A DNA stretch of 64,000 bases from an uncultured Verrucomicrobiota bacterium. GTDB lineage: Bacteria > Verrucomicrobiota > Verrucomicrobiia > Opitutales > Opitutaceae. A program made the position numbers and the translations under genes. The stretch is taken from assembly GCA_903904685.1 (NCBI GenBank), contig CAIVDS010000044.1, forward strand, positions 25,105-89,104, given 5' to 3'. The number at the start of each line of letters is the position of its first letter. Position 1 is the stretch's first letter. Positions 39,159 through 50,000 of the stretch are shown piece by piece. Under the pieces are notes generated by a model. The model saw nothing but the letters and a program-made list of their open reading frames with translations, was not told where the DNA came from and did not search any database.

Positions 39159-42100
39159 TTACGCCAGGATGCGGCGGAGGCTTTCCAGATCCATCACGGT
39201 CGCGAGGCTTTCTTCCTGCACGACGGCGGAAGCGAGGGCGGCTTTCTCGTGCTGCAGCAGGCGGATTTTCTCTTCGACGGTTCCTTCGGCGATCAGGCGA
39301 TATGCGATGACCGGCTTCGTCTGGCCGATGCGATGAATGCGGTCGATCGCCTGTGCTTCCACCGCCGGGTTCCACCATGGGTCGTAGAGAATCGCGTAGC
39401 TTGCCGCCGTGAGATTCAGGCCGAAGCCGGCCGCTTTCAAGGAGAGTAGAAAAACCGTCTTGGTCGGGTCGGTCTGGAACGTGTTGACCAACTCGGCGCG
39501 GTTCTCGGTCGCGCCGGTGAGCATCAGGTGGCCGATGCCGCCCGCGACGAGCCGGCCGCGGATGATTTCCAACATCTGCACGAACTGGCTGAAGACGAGG
39601 ACCTGGTGGCCTTCCTCGGCGAGTTCCTCCACGCGTTCGAGCAACGCTTCCAGTTTCGCGCTCGGCAGCGTGGCGTGCGCGGGATCGACCAGCGCGGGAT
39701 GACAACAAATCTGGCGCAGGCGCAGCAAGCTCGCGAGCACATGGAAGCGCACCGCGTCGAGGGCTTTGGTGGTTTCGACGCCGAGAAGCTGGGCGCGGGC
39801 GCGCTTGAGCTCGGCGTCGTAGAGCCGGCGCTGGCCGCCTTCGAGCTCGACGATGATCTCGTCCTCGGTGCGCGGCGGCAGGTCGGGCGCGGCCTGGGCC
39901 TTGGTGCGGCGCAGGAGAAAATGCCGCACGCGGCGGTGCAGGCGGGCGAGCGCTGCCGGATCGGCTTCGTTATACTGGCGGCGAAAACCGGCTTGGTCGC
40001 CGAGCAGGCCGGGTTGCGCGAAGGCGAACAAACTCCACAGGTCGGCGAGCCGGTTTTCGATGGGCGTGCCGGTGAGCACCACGCGGTGTTTCGCGCGGAG
40101 CGAACGCGCGGTCACGGCGACCTGGCTGCCGGGGTTTTTGATAAACTGGCCTTCATCGAGAATCACGACATCCCACGCCACGGTGCGAAACGCCGCGGCG
40201 TTCAGCCGGAGCTGCGTGTAGTTGGCGACAAGGAGTTGGGGGCCGTTGGCGATTGTGGTCGTTGCGGAAACGGAGTCGGTCGAGAACGCGGCGATGGCGA
40301 GATCGGGCGTGAAGCGCGCGGTTTCGGCGAGCCATCCGTGGGTCACGCTTTTCGGGCAGACGACCAGCACGCGAAACGGCGGGGCGCCGGCCGTGCGCTT
40401 CACTGTGGCGAGGTGCAGCAACCATGCGAGGGCCTGCACGGTTTTTCCGAGGCCCATGTCGTCGGCGAGCACTCCGCCGAAACCTTGGGCAGAGAGGTGG
40501 CAAAGAAACTGAAAGCCTTCGAGTTGATACGGGCGCAGTGTGGCGCGCAGTCCGGCGGGGAGAGTCGCCGGAGGCAGCGCGGCGATGCGCGCGGCGCGGT
40601 CTTTCAAAACATGGACGAGCATGGCGTCGCGTTCGGCGAGGGCCTCCGCCTCAAGCGCGAGCTGCAGCACATGCAACCGGTGGCGCGCGGGACGTCCGCC
40701 GGCGAGGACGTCGTCCATGCCGAGACCGAGGCGATCAAGCGCGGCGGCGGTCGCGGTATCGAGATGCGCGGCGGTTTCGACGCGGCGCCAGCCGTGGCGG
40801 GGAAGGTTAACCCATTTGCCGCGCGCCTTAAGGAGCAGGGCTATTTCATCGGCGCTGAGCGAGGTGTCGGCGACGCGCAGGCCGACGGTGAGGTCGAACC
40901 AGTCTTGCTCATAGCCGGGGGCGGCGGCGACAGCTAAGTCAACGTAAGCGCGCAGCGGAGCGCCGAGCAGGCAGGCGAGTTCGGGCGAGAGATCGACGTC
41001 GAGGTCGGGTGGGAGCGTGCCATGCCAGGCGAGAAAATCGTCGGGGAAAGTGTTGGCTACGGTGCGCGTCCAAGAATCGGCCCAGCCATCCCAAGTGAGA
41101 CGGAAACCGCTGAAGCTCGCGCTGGCGGAGCGGGCGGCGGAGAGGTCGAATTCGATGACGGGTTCGCCGACGATGCGTGGCGGCGGAGTGGCGTTTTTGG
41201 CCCAGTGCCAAGAGACGGGAGCGCCGGCCCAGTATTGTTCACACGGCGGGTTTTCGGCTTGGGCGATGAGTTGTGCGTGGAAGTCGCGTTCGGCGCCGTC
41301 GAAAGCGAGCGAAAGCCAGCATTTGAGGCGCGGTCGCAGCGTGACGACGCGCACCTCGGCGGCGAGTCCGGCAGGGAGGCGCAGGCCGGCGGCGCGAAGG
41401 CGCGGCAGCAGGCGTGAGTCGGAGAGCGCGGCGACAGGTAAGCGGGCCGAAGGGCCGGGCGGCGGGCCACGCCAGAGGCGGTTGTCGAAAAGGTAGAGGG
41501 GCTCTGGGCGTAGCGCGATGAGCTTGGCGGAATCGGCGATGCAGCCATCCGGAGCGATCAGGCGCACATCGAGTTGGTCGGGTTTGGTTGTGGATGCGAC
41601 AGCTTCGGGCACGAGCGGCTCGGGCTCGATGACGAGTGAAGTGCCGTCGGGCATCACGAGCGCGGGGCGTGCGGCGAGGGCGCGCAGGAGACCGGTGACG
41701 GCGGCGGGAGGCAGCGCTTGTTTGACGGTCAGTCCGTGTGGCGCAAGGCGACACTCGGCGGCAAGAGCGGCGGCGAGCGCGGCCTCGGCGGGCGGGAGGG
41801 TTTCGAAATCAATGGGCCGCAACCTGGTGAGATCGGTGAGCCATTTTTGCGACGGGACTTTCCAGCGTTTGTCCGTGGTGTTGCGCGTTTCGATGTGCCA
41901 GGTGCCGAGGATCGAGAGGCGCACGCGGATGCCGGAGAGGCCGGCGAAATAAGAGGCGGCTTCGGCGGAAGCTTTGTCGTCGGAGGGAGAGAGGGCGTGG
42001 AGCCAGCCGACGAGTTCGGTTTCGAGGGCGGTGGCGTTGAGCGCGGCGGCGGTGGGGGTGGCGACGACGGGGACGGCATCGCTGGGATCGCGTCCGTCGC

Positions 42101-42425
42101 GCGCGCCGGATTCGACGGCGGCGATCCAGGCCAGGCCGGCGGCGTGGGTGTGTTTGCAGCGAGCAGTGGTTGAGCAGGAGCAGCGCGAGGACCATTCGCC
42201 GCGGGTGAGAAAGAAGGTGAGCGTGTAGCGGTAGTCGTCGGTGAGCTCGGCTTTGACGAGGTGGTCGGCTTCGGACCAGACGGACGTGACGGCGCCTTTT
42301 TTCAACAGGTCGCGTCCGCGCTGGCGTGTGGCGGCGTCGAAGGACCCCAGCCACACGGCCATCGCGGCGAGCGCCTCGGGCGTGCGGACGCTGCGCACGT
42401 TGGGCTGGCGGTTGCGTGGCTTCAT
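39159..42425 (-). CDS. SNF2-family helicase with N-terminal SWIM zinc finger
   Basis: A 1088-residue SF2 ATPase. Residues 82-92 hold a SWIM finger, [11 protein letters not shown] (C82, C84, C90, H92). The N-terminal half is an uncharacterised region. The ATPase core has Walker [21 protein letters not shown], Walker [13 protein letters not shown] (DEGQ instead of DEAH), [17 protein letters not shown], and the C-terminal lobe has [29 protein letters not shown] and the closing [16 protein letters not shown] role in remodelling protein-DNA complexes or RNA polymerase recycling is typical; the target is unknown. Confidence 0.93.
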   Translation of the reverse strand: MKPRNRQPNVRSVRTPEALAAMAVWLGSFDAATRQRGRDLLKKGAVTSVWSEADHLVKAELTDDYRYTLTFFLTRGEWSSRCSCSTTARCKHTHAAGLAWIAAVESGARDGRDPSDAVPVVATPTAAALNATALETELVGWLHALSPSDDKASAEAASYFAGLSGIRVRLSILGTWHIETRNTTDKRWKVPSQKWLTDLTRLRPIDFETLPPAEAALAAALAAECRLAPHGLTVKQALPPAAVTGLLRALAARPALVMPDGTSLVIEPEPLVPEAVASTTKPDQLDVRLIAPDGCIADSAKLIALRPEPLYLFDNRLWRGPPPGPSARLPVAALSDSRLLPRLRAAGLRLPAGLAAEVRVVTLRPRLKCWLSLAFDGAERDFHAQLIAQAENPPCEQYWAGAPVSWHWAKNATPPPRIVGEPVIEFDLSAARSASASFSGFRLTWDGWADSWTRTVANTFPDDFLAWHGTLPPDLDVDLSPELACLLGAPLRAYVDLAVAAAPGYEQDWFDLTVGLRVADTSLSADEIALLLKARGKWVNLPRHGWRRVETAAHLDTATAAALDRLGLGMDDVLAGGRPARHRLHVLQLALEAEALAERDAMLVHVLKDRAARIAALPPATLPAGLRATLRPYQLEGFQFLCHLSAQGFGGVLADDMGLGKTVQALAWLLHLATVKRTAGAPPFRVLVVCPKSVTHGWLAETARFTPDLAIAAFSTDSVSATTTIANGPQLLVANYTQLRLNAAAFRTVAWDVVILDEGQFIKNPGSQVAVTARSLRAKHRVVLTGTPIENRLADLWSLFAFAQPGLLGDQAGFRRQYNEADPAALARLHRRVRHFLLRRTKAQAAPDLPPRTEDEIIVELEGGQRRLYDAELKRARAQLLGVETTKALDAVRFHVLASLLRLRQICCHPALVDPAHATLPSAKLEALLERVEELAEEGHQVLVFSQFVQMLEIIRGRLVAGGIGHLMLTGATENRAELVNTFQTDPTKTVFLLSLKAAGFGLNLTAASYAILYDPWWNPAVEAQAIDRIHRIGQTKPVIAYRLIAEGTVEEKIRLLQHEKAALASAVVQEESLATVMDLESLRRILA

Positions 42426-42448
42426 CGCAGGCGAAAGCTAATCAAGGA

Positions 42449-42474
42449 AAGCGCGGGCACGGGCGCCCGCGCTT
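42449..42474 (-). terminator. Hairpin after glycyl-tRNA synthetase gene
   Basis: A 10-bp stem (AAGCGCGGGC / GCCCGCGCTT, 6-base loop) lies 13 bases after the glyS stop on the minus strand. The T tract is weak (ctttcctt), so terminator function is uncertain. Confidence 0.5.
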
Positions 42475-42486
42475 GCTTCGAAGGGC

Positions 42487-44013
42487 TCAATAAACCTGCT
42501 CTTCCAGTAGAGCGAAGAGCTCGGCTTCGGTGATGCGGCGCTGCTGCATCGAGTCGCGTTCGCGAAGGGTGAAGGTGTCGCCTTCCTTTTCGATCGTGTC
42601 GAAGTCGATGGTTACGCACCAGGGCGTGCCGATCTCGTCCTGACGGCGGTAGCGGCGGCCGACGGCGCCGGCTTCGTCGTAGAAGCAGGCATACTTGCGC
42701 TTGAGTTTCTTGTAGAGCGCCTGGGCGCGGGCGACGAGTTGTTCCTTGTTTTTGAGGAGCGGAAGCACGGCGACTTTCACCGGCGCGATGCGCGGGCTGA
42801 GGCGGAGGACGGTGCGCGTCTCGGTGTTGCCCTTGTCGTCGGTGACCTGCTCCTCGGCGTAGCACGAGGCGAGGACGGCGAGGAAGATGCGGTCGAGGCC
42901 GACGGCGGGCTCGATGACGTGCGGGACGAATTTTTTCTTGGTGGCCTCGTCGAAGATTTCCTGCGGTTTGCCGGAGGCGTTGGCGTGCTGCGTGAGGTCG
43001 TAGTTGCCGCGCGCGGCGATGCCCCAGAGCTCCTGCACGCCGAAGGGGAACTTGAACATGATGTCCGTCGTGCCCTTCGAGTAGAACGCGAGCTTCTCCT
43101 TGAGGTGGTCGTATTCGGAGAGGTGCGAGGCGGGCAGGCCGATGGAGAGGAGCCAGTCCTTGCACCAGTTGATCCAGTAGCGGTGCCACTTGGCCCAGTC
43201 GTCGTCCTCGTGGATGAAGAATTCCATCTCCATCTGCTCGAACTCGCGGGAACGGAAGATGAAGTTGCGCGGGGTGATCTCGTTGCGGAACGACTTGCCG
43301 GTTTGGGCGATTCCGAAAGGGAGCTTCACACGGCCGGTGTCCACGACGTTCTTGAAATCGACGAACATGCCTTGGGCGGTCTCGGGGCGGAGGTAGGCGA
43401 CGGACGAGGCGTCGGTCATGGCGCCGACATTCGTCTGGAACATCATGTTGAAGGCGCGGGGAGGGGTGAGGTCGCCGGCGTTGCCCGTGGCGGGTGAGGG
43501 GATGAGCGGGATCTCGGCCTCGGTGGCCTCGGTGAAATCTTTGGCGACGACTGGGGCGAGCGTGCCCTGGATGGACTTCTTGCGCTTAAAAAGTTCGGCG
43601 GCGGCCTGGAGTTCTTCGGTGGTCTTGTCGCTTTCGAGCGAGGAGACGTAGCCGTGCACGGTACCGTCGATCACGACGGGAGCAAAGAAGAGCTGGTCGG
43701 CGCGGTAGCGGTTTTTGGAGACCTTGCAGTCCACGAGCGGGTCGCTGAAGCCGGCGACGTGGCCGGAGGCTTCCCAGACTTTTGGGTGCATGATGATGGA
43801 GGTCTCGATGCCGACGATGTCGTCGCGGCGGCGGACCATGTCGTTCCACCAGCAGTCGCGGATGTTTTTCTTGAGCTCCACGCCGAGGGGGCCGTAGTCG
43901 AAAAAGCCGTTGAGGCCGCCGTAGATTTCCGACGATTGGAAGACGAAGCCACGGCGTTTCGCGAGAGAAACGATGGCTTCCATGAGGTTCGAGGACTCGG
44001 GCTGCGTGGACAT
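42487..44013 (-). CDS. glyS: Glycine--tRNA ligase (dimeric type)
   Basis: A 508-residue class II synthetase of the alpha2 type rather than the bacterial alpha2beta2 type. Motifs: [44 protein letters not shown] (motif region), [25 protein letters not shown] (motif 2), [12 protein letters not shown] (motif 3), and an anticodon-binding domain from [12 protein letters not shown]. It starts at ATG 44013 ([10 protein letters not shown]). The symbol glyS is used loosely; glyQS is also common. Confidence 0.96.
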   Translation of the reverse strand: MSTQPESSNLMEAIVSLAKRRGFVFQSSEIYGGLNGFFDYGPLGVELKKNIRDCWWNDMVRRRDDIVGIETSIIMHPKVWEASGHVAGFSDPLVDCKVSKNRYRADQLFFAPVVIDGTVHGYVSSLESDKTTEELQAAAELFKRKKSIQGTLAPVVAKDFTEATEAEIPLIPSPATGNAGDLTPPRAFNMMFQTNVGAMTDASSVAYLRPETAQGMFVDFKNVVDTGRVKLPFGIAQTGKSFRNEITPRNFIFRSREFEQMEMEFFIHEDDDWAKWHRYWINWCKDWLLSIGLPASHLSEYDHLKEKLAFYSKGTTDIMFKFPFGVQELWGIAARGNYDLTQHANASGKPQEIFDEATKKKFVPHVIEPAVGLDRIFLAVLASCYAEEQVTDDKGNTETRTVLRLSPRIAPVKVAVLPLLKNKEQLVARAQALYKKLKRKYACFYDEAGAVGRRYRRQDEIGTPWCVTIDFDTIEKEGDTFTLRERDSMQQRRITEAELFALLEEQVY

Positions 44014-44132
44014 AAGGGCGACGGATTAGCCTAGCGTATCCCCGGGGTCAACGCCGCGGTTGGGCGCACGTGCAGATGCGATGGAACCTGCGCCGATAGA
44101 AAAAGTCCCATTCGGAGAACCCTCCCATTGTC

Positions 44133-45626
44133 ATGCTAACCCGCATCGTTTCATCCAAAGTCATCGTTTCCGCGTTTCTCGTTCTGCTCGGCCTTGGCGG
44201 TCTGCCGGTTTACGCCGACAACCAGCGCCCGGCCAAGGCTCCCATGGCGCTCCAACTCGACGCCAAGCCCATCGACCGCGACACGGCTAACCGCGTGAGC
44301 TTTTCGCCCATCGTCAAGAAAACAGCCCCAAGCGTGGTCTACGTTTTTTCGAGCAAAAAGGTGAAGAACTCCATCGCGCAGAACCCTTTTTTCAACGACC
44401 CGATGTTCCGCCGGTTTTTTGGCGTGCCCGACGATCCCGATGGGACTCGCGGACCGCGGATGCCGCGCGAATCGGTGCAACAAAGCCTGGGCTCGGGGGT
44501 CATCATCACGGCCGACGGCTATATCTTGACCAACAACCATGTCGTTGACGGTGCCGACGAGGTGAAGATCGCCTTTGGCGAGCCGCGCAAGGAGTTCAAG
44601 GCCGAGATCGTGGGCCGTGATCCCAAGGTCGACATCGCCGTGCTCAAGATCGACGCCAAAGATCTGCCCGCCGTGAAAATCGGCGACAGCGACCAACTGG
44701 AGGTCGGCGACGTCGTGCTGGCTATCGGCAATCCCTTCGGTATCGGATTGACGGTTACGCACGGCATCGTCAGCGCGGTCGGCCGCGGTGGACTGGGCAT
44801 CGAGGCTTACGAGGACTTTATTCAGACCGATGCGCCCATCAACCCGGGCAATTCCGGCGGCGCGCTCCTCGATACGCAGGGCCGCGTGGTCGGTATCAAT
44901 ACCGCGATCCTCAGCCACAGCGGCGGCTTCAACGGCGTGGGCTTCGCCATTCCCATCAACCTCGCGCGTTCCATCGCCGAGCAACTTGTGAAAACCGGCC
45001 ATGTTGAGCGAGGCTTTATGGGCGTGAACACCCAGCCTGTTTCCGCTGATCTCGCCTCTGAATTTGGCGTGAACCACGGCGCGCTCGTCACCGATGTGAC
45101 GCCCGACAGCCCAGCTGAAAAGGCCGGGTTCAAGAGCGGCGACGTGATCGTGAAGGTCAATGGCGCCGAGATCGACGACCCGCGCCACCTCGCTCTCGCG
45201 ATCAGCCGCCTCGCGCCCGACACCGAGGTCAAGATCGAGTATGTGCGCAACGGCAAGACCGAGACGGTTCCCGTCAAACTGGGCACGCTGCCCTCTCAGC
45301 AGCTTGCCGGCGGGGATAACTCTGCGACCAAGGATGATGGCGTGCTCAACGGCGTAACGGTGGAAGATCTCAATTACCAGGCGCGCCAGCAATTCCACGT
45401 GCCTGATGAAATCAAGGGCGCACTTGTGACCGATGTTAACGCCGACAGCGCCTCGGCGCGGGCTGGCTTACAGACGGGTGACGTGATTCTTAGTCTCGAC
45501 CGCAAGCCCGTGAAGAATGCCGATGAGGCCGTGAAGCTCAGCGAGAAAATCAAAGGTCCGAAAGTCACTGTGCGCGTCTGGCGTGACGGTAGCAGTCGCT
45601 ATCTCGTGGTGGATGAGACGCACTAA
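44133..45626 (+). CDS. HtrA/DegP-type serine protease with two PDZ domains
   Basis: A 497-residue periplasmic protease. The signal peptide ends near PVYADNQ (residue 30). The trypsin-like domain has the catalytic His in LTNNHVVDG, Asp in VDIAVLKID and Ser in INPGNSGGALL. Two PDZ domains follow: GFMGVNTQPV...PAEKAGFKSGDVIVKVNG and the second with GALVTDVNADSASARAG. It degrades or refolds damaged envelope proteins. Terminated by a strong hairpin downstream. Confidence 0.94.
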   Translation: MLTRIVSSKVIVSAFLVLLGLGGLPVYADNQRPAKAPMALQLDAKPIDRDTANRVSFSPIVKKTAPSVVYVFSSKKVKNSIAQNPFFNDPMFRRFFGVPDDPDGTRGPRMPRESVQQSLGSGVIITADGYILTNNHVVDGADEVKIAFGEPRKEFKAEIVGRDPKVDIAVLKIDAKDLPAVKIGDSDQLEVGDVVLAIGNPFGIGLTVTHGIVSAVGRGGLGIEAYEDFIQTDAPINPGNSGGALLDTQGRVVGINTAILSHSGGFNGVGFAIPINLARSIAEQLVKTGHVERGFMGVNTQPVSADLASEFGVNHGALVTDVTPDSPAEKAGFKSGDVIVKVNGAEIDDPRHLALAISRLAPDTEVKIEYVRNGKTETVPVKLGTLPSQQLAGGDNSATKDDGVLNGVTVEDLNYQARQQFHVPDEIKGALVTDVNADSASARAGLQTGDVILSLDRKPVKNADEAVKLSEKIKGPKVTVRVWRDGSSRYLVVDETH

Positions 45627-45660
45627 GTCTGAGCTGCGCGGCATACAGGCTTTCGAAAAT

Positions 45661-45697
45661 AAAAAGCTGCCGGTGATTCAAGTCGCCGGCAGCTTTT
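45661..45697 (+). terminator. Terminator after the HtrA gene
   Basis: A 12-bp stem (aaaagctgccgg / ccggcagctttt) with a 12-base loop, ending in TTTT, starting 34 bases after the stop. Confidence 0.9.
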
Positions 45698-45817
45698 CTG
45701 TCAGAGGACAACGCGATTGCTTCGCATCATCCCAGGGAGATGGAGGTGTTGGCTATCTCGGTGGTGTCGATGAGTCTCGCCTTGCGCGCCGGCGGCGGGT
45801 GGATGCATTGAAGAGCC

Positions 45818-46279
45818 ATGAAGGTCATGTTTACACCCAAGGAATACGCCCGCCTCCTCGAACTCGCGCATCTCGGCCTGCAGGTGATCACCGGCCACCA
45901 GGGACGGGAAACGCCGGCTGCGCAGCGTTACGCCGAGATCGAGCAGAGGCTTTTCGAGCTGGCCACGCCGCTGGGCTGCGCGGACCTCGTCGACGTAGGT
46001 GGTGACGGCCGCCTCGTGCCATCGGAGAAGATTTTTGATGATGAGCGGCTTGGCAAAATCGTGGGCGACCACAACAACGACGTCTTCTGGCACGAGCTGG
46101 TGGCGCTGCTGTCCGACCGCGATCTGGCAACTGAGCAGGCAAGGCAGTCGCTTTCTGGCAAAGGCGGTCCCCCGATCGACGCCGATACGCGCCTGCGCGA
46201 GTTGGAGGACGACTACTGGGGCGAGTTTGAGAAAAACGACCTCGCCAACGTCATCCTCCTGCGCGGTGGCCGGGGATAG
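45818..46279 (+). CDS. Conserved-looking hypothetical protein
   Basis: A 153-residue acidic soluble protein starting MKVMFTPKEYARLLELAHLG. It has no signal peptide and no membrane helix; several charged helices are predicted, with KIFDDERLGKIVGDHNNDVFWHELVALL in the middle and RLRELEDDYWGEFEKND near the end. The family was not recognised. It is followed by the rhodanese gene after 77 bases. An alternative start is the ATG at 45827. Confidence 0.65.
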   Translation: MKVMFTPKEYARLLELAHLGLQVITGHQGRETPAAQRYAEIEQRLFELATPLGCADLVDVGGDGRLVPSEKIFDDERLGKIVGDHNNDVFWHELVALLSDRDLATEQARQSLSGKGGPPIDADTRLRELEDDYWGEFEKNDLANVILLRGGRG

Positions 46280-46356
46280 GCCGCGGTCCGGCCAAGATGG
46301 GGAATTTTCAGCCGACGGGTTGCGTGATCGGATGTTTTTGCTACGGTTTGCCTCAC

Positions 46357-46749
46357 ATGAAAAAAATCCTCCTTACCCTTGCCGCCTCCTGTCTGGTATT
46401 CGCTTCCGCCGCGTTTGCGGCTTCCGGCAGCTACGCCGATATTTCACAGGCCGACCTCAAGGCCGCCATCGCCGCCGGCAAAGTCGCCCTTATCGACGTC
46501 AACGGTACCGACTCCTACAAGAGCGGCCACATTCCGGGAGCGATCGATTTCGAGACCAACTCCGCCAAGCTCGCCTCGCTGCTTCCCGCCGACAAGTCCG
46601 CGTTGGTCGTCGCCTACTGTGGCGGTCCGCAATGCCACGCCTACAAGGCGGGCGCCGCCGCCGCCGAAAAACTCGGCTACACGAATGTGAAACACTTCAC
46701 GCAGGGCATCCAAGGCTGGAAAAAATCCGGCGAGGCCATGGAGAAGTAA
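46357..46749 (+). CDS. Exported rhodanese-like protein
   Basis: A 130-residue protein with signal peptide MKKILLTLAASCLVFASAAFA (cleaved at AFA-AS) and a rhodanese domain: LIDVNGTDSYKSGHIPGAIDF, the active-site Cys in VAYCGGPQCHAYKAG, and GYTNVKHFTQGIQGW. Probable sulfur transfer or redox role in the periplasm. The start was moved from the upstream ATG at 46297 to match the signal peptide. Confidence 0.88.
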   Translation: MKKILLTLAASCLVFASAAFAASGSYADISQADLKAAIAAGKVALIDVNGTDSYKSGHIPGAIDFETNSAKLASLLPADKSALVVAYCGGPQCHAYKAGAAAAEKLGYTNVKHFTQGIQGWKKSGEAMEK

Positions 46750-46776
46750 GCGAAGCCCAAGCCAAGTTTTGAACCG

Positions 46777-46808
46777 AAGACCCGGTCATGCCGCCCGGGT
46801 CTTTTTAT
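46777..46808 (+). terminator. Terminator after the rhodanese gene
   Basis: The stem aagacccgg / ccgggtctt with a T tract (tttttatttt), 28 bases past the stop. Confidence 0.85.
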
Positions 46809-47025
46809 TTTAATCGCCTGTCTGATCGTCACGTGTGGCGGGTAAGCCGAGAGGAGGGTAAGTATTGGTGACATTCGGCCTTTTTGCGGAAGAAGATTGT
46901 CGATGATTTGACCTGATTGATAAAACCAGCTCCAACCCTTTTTCGTTGCTGGCTCCCGGCGCAGCATCCCATCCGCTCAGAAGCACGCACCGAGGAGCGA
47001 GAGCCGATTTTCATCCAATACCCCC

Positions 47026-50000
47026 ATGATTCCTGATTCCCGTTTTGGGTTAACCGTCTGCACGCCATTTCTGCCAAGGGAGTTTCCCCGTCGCATGGTG
47101 TCGATTTTCGCGCTTGGGTTGGCCATGTCGGGCTTGGCTGCTGCGGCCCAAGGTCAGGATGTCCGTTCCGGCGATCAACCCGCAAGAATCACCGCAGTTT
47201 CCCAAGCTTTCAAAATGGATGGCGATGCCGCGGCATGGTCGGCGTTGCCATCGGTACCGATCATGGGAACAGCGGACGAAGTCGGCCGCCTCAAGCTGGC
47301 CTATGATGCCGACGCCTTTTACGCCTTGTTTACGGTTCCGGATACCAGCCCGCTGAGAAACGCCACAAGCGCCAACGACCCCGCGATGATGTTGAAAGGA
47401 GGCGATGCCGTCGGTTTCACCTTCGGCCCTGTCGGCGGCCAGGGAACGCCCCAGCGCATCATGTTCAGCCTCTTGGACGGGCAGCCCGTGGCCGTGGTTT
47501 ATCGGCCCGTGTCCACGGAAAAGAAGCCCTACACGTTTGAATCCCCCGTTGGCAAAGTCGCTTTCGATTATGTCGCCAAATTGCCGGAGGCGCAGGTCGT
47601 CTTTAAAATCTTCCCCGGCGGCTATAATGCGGAGATACGCATTCCCTGGGGCGTCATGGGCCTCGCGCCGCGGGACGGCCTCGTGTTTCCTTTTGACGCG
47701 CAGATCATCCTTTCGGACGGAGCCGGCCAAAAAAACAGCGCCACGGGCTGGTGGCACAGCGTCGGGGCGGGCCCTTTTACGTTCATCGATCTTCCGACTG
47801 AAGCCCAACTTTACCCCGACGCCTGGGGAAAGGCGCGGCTCTCCGCCACGGGGGTGCCACTGTCCGGCGCCGTTTCTGCCGCCGCGGCATTGCCGGCAAG
47901 CGGCGGGATACCGATCCACTTCAAGCTGCCGCGTGACGCCAAGGTGAGTTTTAACATCACCGACCAGCAGGGCTGGATTTTACGCGAGGTCTGCGTCGCG
48001 ACCCCGTTTCCCGCCGGCGACAATACGGTGATATGGAATGGGCGGGATGAATATGGCGACCCTCTGCCGGAAGGGAATTATCGCTGGAAACTCGCCTTCT
48101 TTGACGGAGTGGGCAGCAAGCGCATTGGCGGCGCGGGCAATTCGGCGCGGCCGCCGTTTCGCACCAAGGATGGCAAAGGCGACCTCGGCGCCATCCACGG
48201 CATTCCCGCCGCGCTCGCCTCCGATGCGGAAGGTGTTTATCATCTGGGCTGCACGGAAGAGGGGAATCCCGGTCTGACCAAGCTCAGTCCCGACGGTTTC
48301 GCCCTTTGGAAACGATCGCTCGGGGGCGGTTGGGGCGCCGGCCTCGCCATGGCTGCGACGGATCGTCTGGCTGCGATGATCGTTCACACCAAGGGCAAAT
48401 CCCTCCTGACCACGATGAATCCAAAAACAGGGAAAGATGCGTCGGCCGGCGCCGCCGGATCGCGTTTTGATTTGGGCGACGTCAATGTCACCGGGCTGGC
48501 CATTTGCGGCAATAAAGCCTGCTTCGGCGTTTCCGGCAAAAACCAGATTGGCGTTCTCGATCTCGCCACAGGGCAGAGAGCGCCTGAAATCACCGTTCCC
48601 GCTCCCCGCGATGTTCGCGCTTTCGATGACACGCATCTTCTCGTGACCACCGGCGATCAAGTGCTCAAACTGGATCTCAGCACGGGGCGCTCCAGTGTTT
48701 TGATTCCGAATTTAAGGGAGCCGAATGCCGTCGCCCGCGATGCCGCCGGCAATATTTACGTCGGCGAATGGGGCGATCGTCAGCAAATTTCAAAATTCTC
48801 CTCCGCCGGCAAAGAGATCGGCCGGTTTGGCTTGGCCAGGGGACGTCCCGCAAACTGCACCCCTTACAATCCGCAGATGCTGCACAACGTCAAAAGCCTC
48901 TGCGTCGGCCCCGACGGGAACGTGTGGTTCATGGAAGACAGCTCCCTGCGCCGCGTCGGCGTCATGACCACCGGCGGCCAATGGCAAAAGGACATCTTTC
49001 AAACGCTGCCAAGCCAGGGTGGAGCAGGTGTGGATATGGACGATCCCTCGCGGGTCTTTTTTCACATGGGCTACGATTCCATGGTGGAAGAGGCGCGGAT
49101 TGATTTTGCGGCCAACGCGCGGGATCCGGCGAATCCCGCTGCTTATTGGAAAATCGAGAATATCTACATGCTGACTCTCACGGGTGATTATGCCTCGCCC
49201 GCCCCGGACGATGTCGCGGCGCTTTCCACCAAAAGCTGCATCCTGTGTCCCATCGCTTTCACCGGTACCAACGGCAAGCGCTATCTGTGGCAGGAAGGGC
49301 CTCTCGGCTCGTTGTGGATGGAATCAGGCGGGCGCATGAAGCCAGTGCTGGTCATCGGCGGAAAAGGCGTGGATGCCTCCACCCTCTTTCCCAAGGATAA
49401 GAGCTTGAATTGGTCGGATGCCAACGGCGACGGACTGCCGCAGGCCGCCGAAATCGAACTTGCGGAGGCGAGCACAAAGGAAAATTGGCGTTGGATCGAC
49501 CGCGACCTGACGCTTTACGGCTACGGCGGAAAACTCAAACCCTACAAAGTGGACGCCCGGGGCGTTCCCTATTACCACCGCGGCGATTGGATCCCCGACA
49601 TCACTGCGGGCAAACCGCCTGAATTCTATTATCGCGACCGCAGCTACAGCATATTCCCTTCACCACCCGCCCCCGATGGGGCGCGTTACGACGTCTTCAA
49701 CACGGGTGCCGGACAACAGCGCTCCTTCTGGGATCGCTCCACCTATTCCCGCATCGCGCGAGTCAAGGATGGCCGCATCCAATGGATCGCCGGCCAGCAC
49801 GACGGCACCAAGAAAACTCCCGGCGGCGCGACTTATCTCTGGCGTCCGTTGGGCGAAGTCGATGGCACCGTCATCGTCGGCGATGTCGATTTTCAGTTGA
49901 TGGCCTATACCAGCGATGGTTTCGGTTTGGGAGGCGTGACCCCGGGCCACAATGAGCAAATGCGTGACCAGCCTCCTGAAGCCATCGTGCAGGAAAATGT

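Noticed and set aside
39528-40937. A 469-codon plus-strand frame over the SNF2 gene
   Set aside because: Shadow; the minus strand has all helicase motifs.
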